This document shows positions 6,378-7,486 of a DNA stretch of 7,486 nucleotides, piece by piece. A program made the translations under genes and the position numbers. A model generated the notes under the pieces. The model was not told the origin of the DNA. It did no database searches and worked only from the letters and a program-made list of their open reading frames with translations. The stretch is from the NCBI GenBank assembly GCA_035327525.1, contig DAOLDC010000023.1, positions 1-7,486 on the forward strand. The letters run 5' to 3'. Source of the DNA: JAKLEX01 sp035327525. GTDB lineage: Bacteria; Patescibacteriota; Minisyncoccia; Phycocordibacterales; JAACPR01. Within the stretch, counting starts at the first letter, position 1. Each line of letters opens with the position of its first letter.

Positions 6378-6399
6378 CTTAAATTTTTTTAAGAAAAAA
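6372..6399 (+). repeat. Perfect 12-bp inverted repeat sharing the attenuator T-run
   Basis: TTTTTTCTTAAA (6372-6383) is perfectly complementary to TTTAAGAAAAAA (6388-6399) around a four-T loop. Its left arm uses the same T-run that forms the 3' side of the attenuator, so the two hairpins are mutually exclusive. It lies 31 bases before the rplJ ATG. Confidence 0.65.
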
Positions 6400-6429
6400 T
6401 CATATTATCAAAATAAGCCAAACAAAAAT

Positions 6430-6918
6430 ATGGCTGTCACAAAGCAAAAAAAGAAAGAAATTTTGGAAAAATTGAATGAAATCGCCACAAAAAAATCTGT
6501 GGTTTTTATCAATTTTCACAAAGTTCCAGTGATAAAAACATCCGAGGTTCGCAAAAAACTTCGTCAGAAAGATGTTTTATATTACGTCGCAAAGAAAACT
6601 TTGATAAACAAAGCTTTTGCTGAATCAAAAATCCAAGGTAATGCACCAGAATTAAACGGTGAATTGGCCCTTGTTTATGGAGACGATTTGACCGCTCCAG
6701 CTAGAGAAATTTACGAATTTCAAAAAGAATTGAAAGACGGTATTTCTATTCTGGGTGGCGTTTTCGAAAACAAATTTTTGACAAAATCAGAAATGGAAGA
6801 AATCGCGATGATTCCTAGCCAACAGACACTGAAAGGAATGTTTGTTAATGTCATCAATTCACCAATTCAGGGTTTTGTTATTTCACTAAAAGCCTTGGCT
6901 GATAAAAAATCGGCTTAG
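6430..6918 (+). CDS. rplJ: Large ribosomal subunit protein L10 (uL10)
   Basis: A 162-aa protein forming the base of the ribosomal stalk; its N-terminal domain binds 23S rRNA (H42-H44) and its C-terminal helix carries the L7/L12 dimers. Family signs: an N-terminal MAVTKQKKKEILEKL helix, a VVFINFHKVP strand where most bacteria have VxxDxRGL, LRQKDVLYYVAKKTLINKA matching the LRxxxxxxxVxKNTLxxxA core, GELALVYGDDLTAPA matching GPTAIxFxxDxxAPA, and a closing IPSQQTLKGMFVNVINSPIQG helix. The frame is open upstream to an ATG at 6367, but that lies inside the attenuator stem and would add a non-homologous Phe/Lys-rich stretch; 6430 gives the family N-terminus. No Shine-Dalgarno. It is 40 bases upstream of rplL, probably co-transcribed. 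Neither rplK-rplA nor rpoB is visible. Confidence 0.95.
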   Translation: MAVTKQKKKEILEKLNEIATKKSVVFINFHKVPVIKTSEVRKKLRQKDVLYYVAKKTLINKAFAESKIQGNAPELNGELALVYGDDLTAPAREIYEFQKELKDGISILGGVFENKFLTKSEMEEIAMIPSQQTLKGMFVNVINSPIQGFVISLKALADKKSA

Positions 6919-6958
6919 TAAATCAAAAATCTAATTATTAAAATAAAAATATTAAATT

Positions 6959-7399
6959 ATGTCAGAAGAACAAAAAACAGATGCAGTTGTAGCAGATGTT
7001 CAGGCAGATGCCGGTGCAGATGTTGCAGTCCCAGCAAAATTCAAATCAATTGTTGAATCAATAGAAAAAATGAGCGTTTTGGATCTTAACGAATTAGTAA
7101 AACTATTCGAAAAGAAATTCGGAGTTAGTGCAGCAGCTGTTGCAGCTCCTATCGCTGGTGCCGTTGCAGGTGCTGGTGCAGAAGAAAAAACAGAATTTAC
7201 AGTTCATTTGAAAGAGTCTGGTGCTCAAAAAATTGCTGTAATCAAGGTTGTAAAAGAAGCAGCAGGACTTGGTCTAAAGGAGGCAAAAGATCTAGTAGAC
7301 GGTGCCCCAGCAGATATCAAGACTGGTATAAAGAAAGAAGAAGCAGAAGAATTGAAGAAAAAATTAGAAGAAGCTGGAGCAAAGGTAGAATTGAAATAG
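6959..7399 (+). CDS. rplL: Large ribosomal subunit protein L7/L12 (bL12)
   Basis: The mobile stalk protein, present as dimers on L10, which recruits and activates EF-G, EF-Tu, IF2 and RF3. An N-terminal dimerisation domain at about 25-58 (IVESIEKMSVLDLNELVKLF) leads to an Ala/Gly-rich hinge (about 60-75) and a canonical C-terminal factor-binding domain (about 76-146) containing the near-invariant KVVKEAAGLGLKEAKDLVDG and the KKKLEEAGAKVELK end. At 146 aa it is longer than the usual 120-130. The excess is an acidic, Ala/Asp/Val-rich N-terminal extension of about 24 residues (MSEEQKTDAVVADVQADAGA), with no other start that would keep the dimerisation domain intact. The upstream gap is nearly pure A/T with no Shine-Dalgarno. 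Regulated together with rplJ by the L10 leader. I see no clear terminator between the stop and the terminal repeat. Confidence 0.97.
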   Translation: MSEEQKTDAVVADVQADAGADVAVPAKFKSIVESIEKMSVLDLNELVKLFEKKFGVSAAAVAAPIAGAVAGAGAEEKTEFTVHLKESGAQKIAVIKVVKEAAGLGLKEAKDLVDGAPADIKTGIKKEEAEELKKKLEEAGAKVELK

Positions 7400-7447
7400 A
7401 AATTAAAACACAAACAAAAACCACACAAACAACTTTTGTTCGGTTCA

Positions 7448-7486
7448 GTCCTCGTTTCCTTTTTTCGTCAAGTTGCACTTGACCAA
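7448..7486. repeat. 39-nt direct repeat, copy 2 (window end)
   Basis: Exact copy of 1-39, truncated by the window end two bases into the A-run of the hairpin. It starts 48 bases after the rplL stop codon. The bases before it (7400-7447) are unlike anything at the other end, which cannot be compared because the first copy starts at base 1. A minus-strand frame through the repeat stops at once on leaving it (TGA at 7447-7445). Confidence 0.9.

Noticed and set aside
6367..6429. Longer rplJ start at 6367 (21 extra residues)
   Set aside because: The ATG lies inside the attenuator stem, the added residues are Phe/Lys/Asn-rich and not L10-like, and 6430 gives the family N-terminus.
101..7399. Reassigned UGA codon (Gly, code 25)
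   Set aside because: All five genes are full length under the standard code with no in-frame UGA, whereas recoded lineages use UGA often. The five stops are all TAA or TAG, but five is too few to read anything into.
7413..7440. AACAAAA...TTTTGTT inverted repeat after rplL
   Set aside because: Seven pairs almost all A/T with a 14-nt loop and no GC stem or T-tract; too weak to call a terminator.
1..7486. Circular plasmid or phage-like molecule
   Set aside because: The terminal match alone cannot show it, there is no replication, partition or mobility gene, and the content is core translation genes. Left as an alternative, not a call.
1..7486. CRISPR array, tRNA, rRNA or insertion sequence
   Set aside because: No spaced repeats, no cloverleaf or rRNA-like sequence, and no transposase coding region seen on either strand.

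Overview
The window looks like a piece of a small, AT-rich bacterial genome, most likely from the Candidate Phyla Radiation (Patescibacteria). Four things point there. All start codons sit in A/T-rich leaders with no Shine-Dalgarno sequence. fusA and rplJ-rplL lie outside their usual str and rplKAJL-rpoBC neighbourhoods. There is a large secreted protein with a Cys/Trp module of a kind I associate with CPR secretomes. The standard genetic code fits, with no in-frame UGA in any gene. The phylum is an inference; the sequence has no rRNA to prove it.

Layout, all genes on the + strand. 1-39: the first copy of a 39-nt sequence that recurs exactly at 7448-7486; it carries a long hairpin. 101-886: a PlsC-like acyltransferase with a textbook extended -10 so close to the ATG that its mRNA should be leaderless. 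1078-3225: fusA (EF-G) behind its own extended -10 promoter and a structured leader, closed by an intrinsic terminator (3271-3298). 3337-6093: a 918-aa exported protein with a signal peptide, two extracellular halves and a membrane hairpin between them, closed by a terminator (6151-6178). 6094-6429 has no gene but is dense with regulation: a terminator, a promoter whose -35 lies inside that terminator, an L10-leader RNA, and an attenuator-like terminator. 6430-6918 is rplJ (L10) and 6959-7399 is rplL (L7/L12).

Two translation units share the window: EF-G, and the L10/L12 stalk that recruits EF-G and other GTPases to the ribosome. They have separate promoters. The rplJ-rplL unit appears to be autoregulated by L10 binding a kink-turn-like leader next to a terminator. 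The acyltransferase and the exported protein have no evident functional tie to these genes. Several transcription units are packed tightly, with the next promoter starting inside or just after the previous terminator.

The best candidates for a second look are the rplJ leader/attenuator, the two-part exported protein with an internal signal-peptide-like segment, and the identical hairpin sequence at both window ends, which is either a dispersed repeat where an assembly broke or the overlap of a circular contig.
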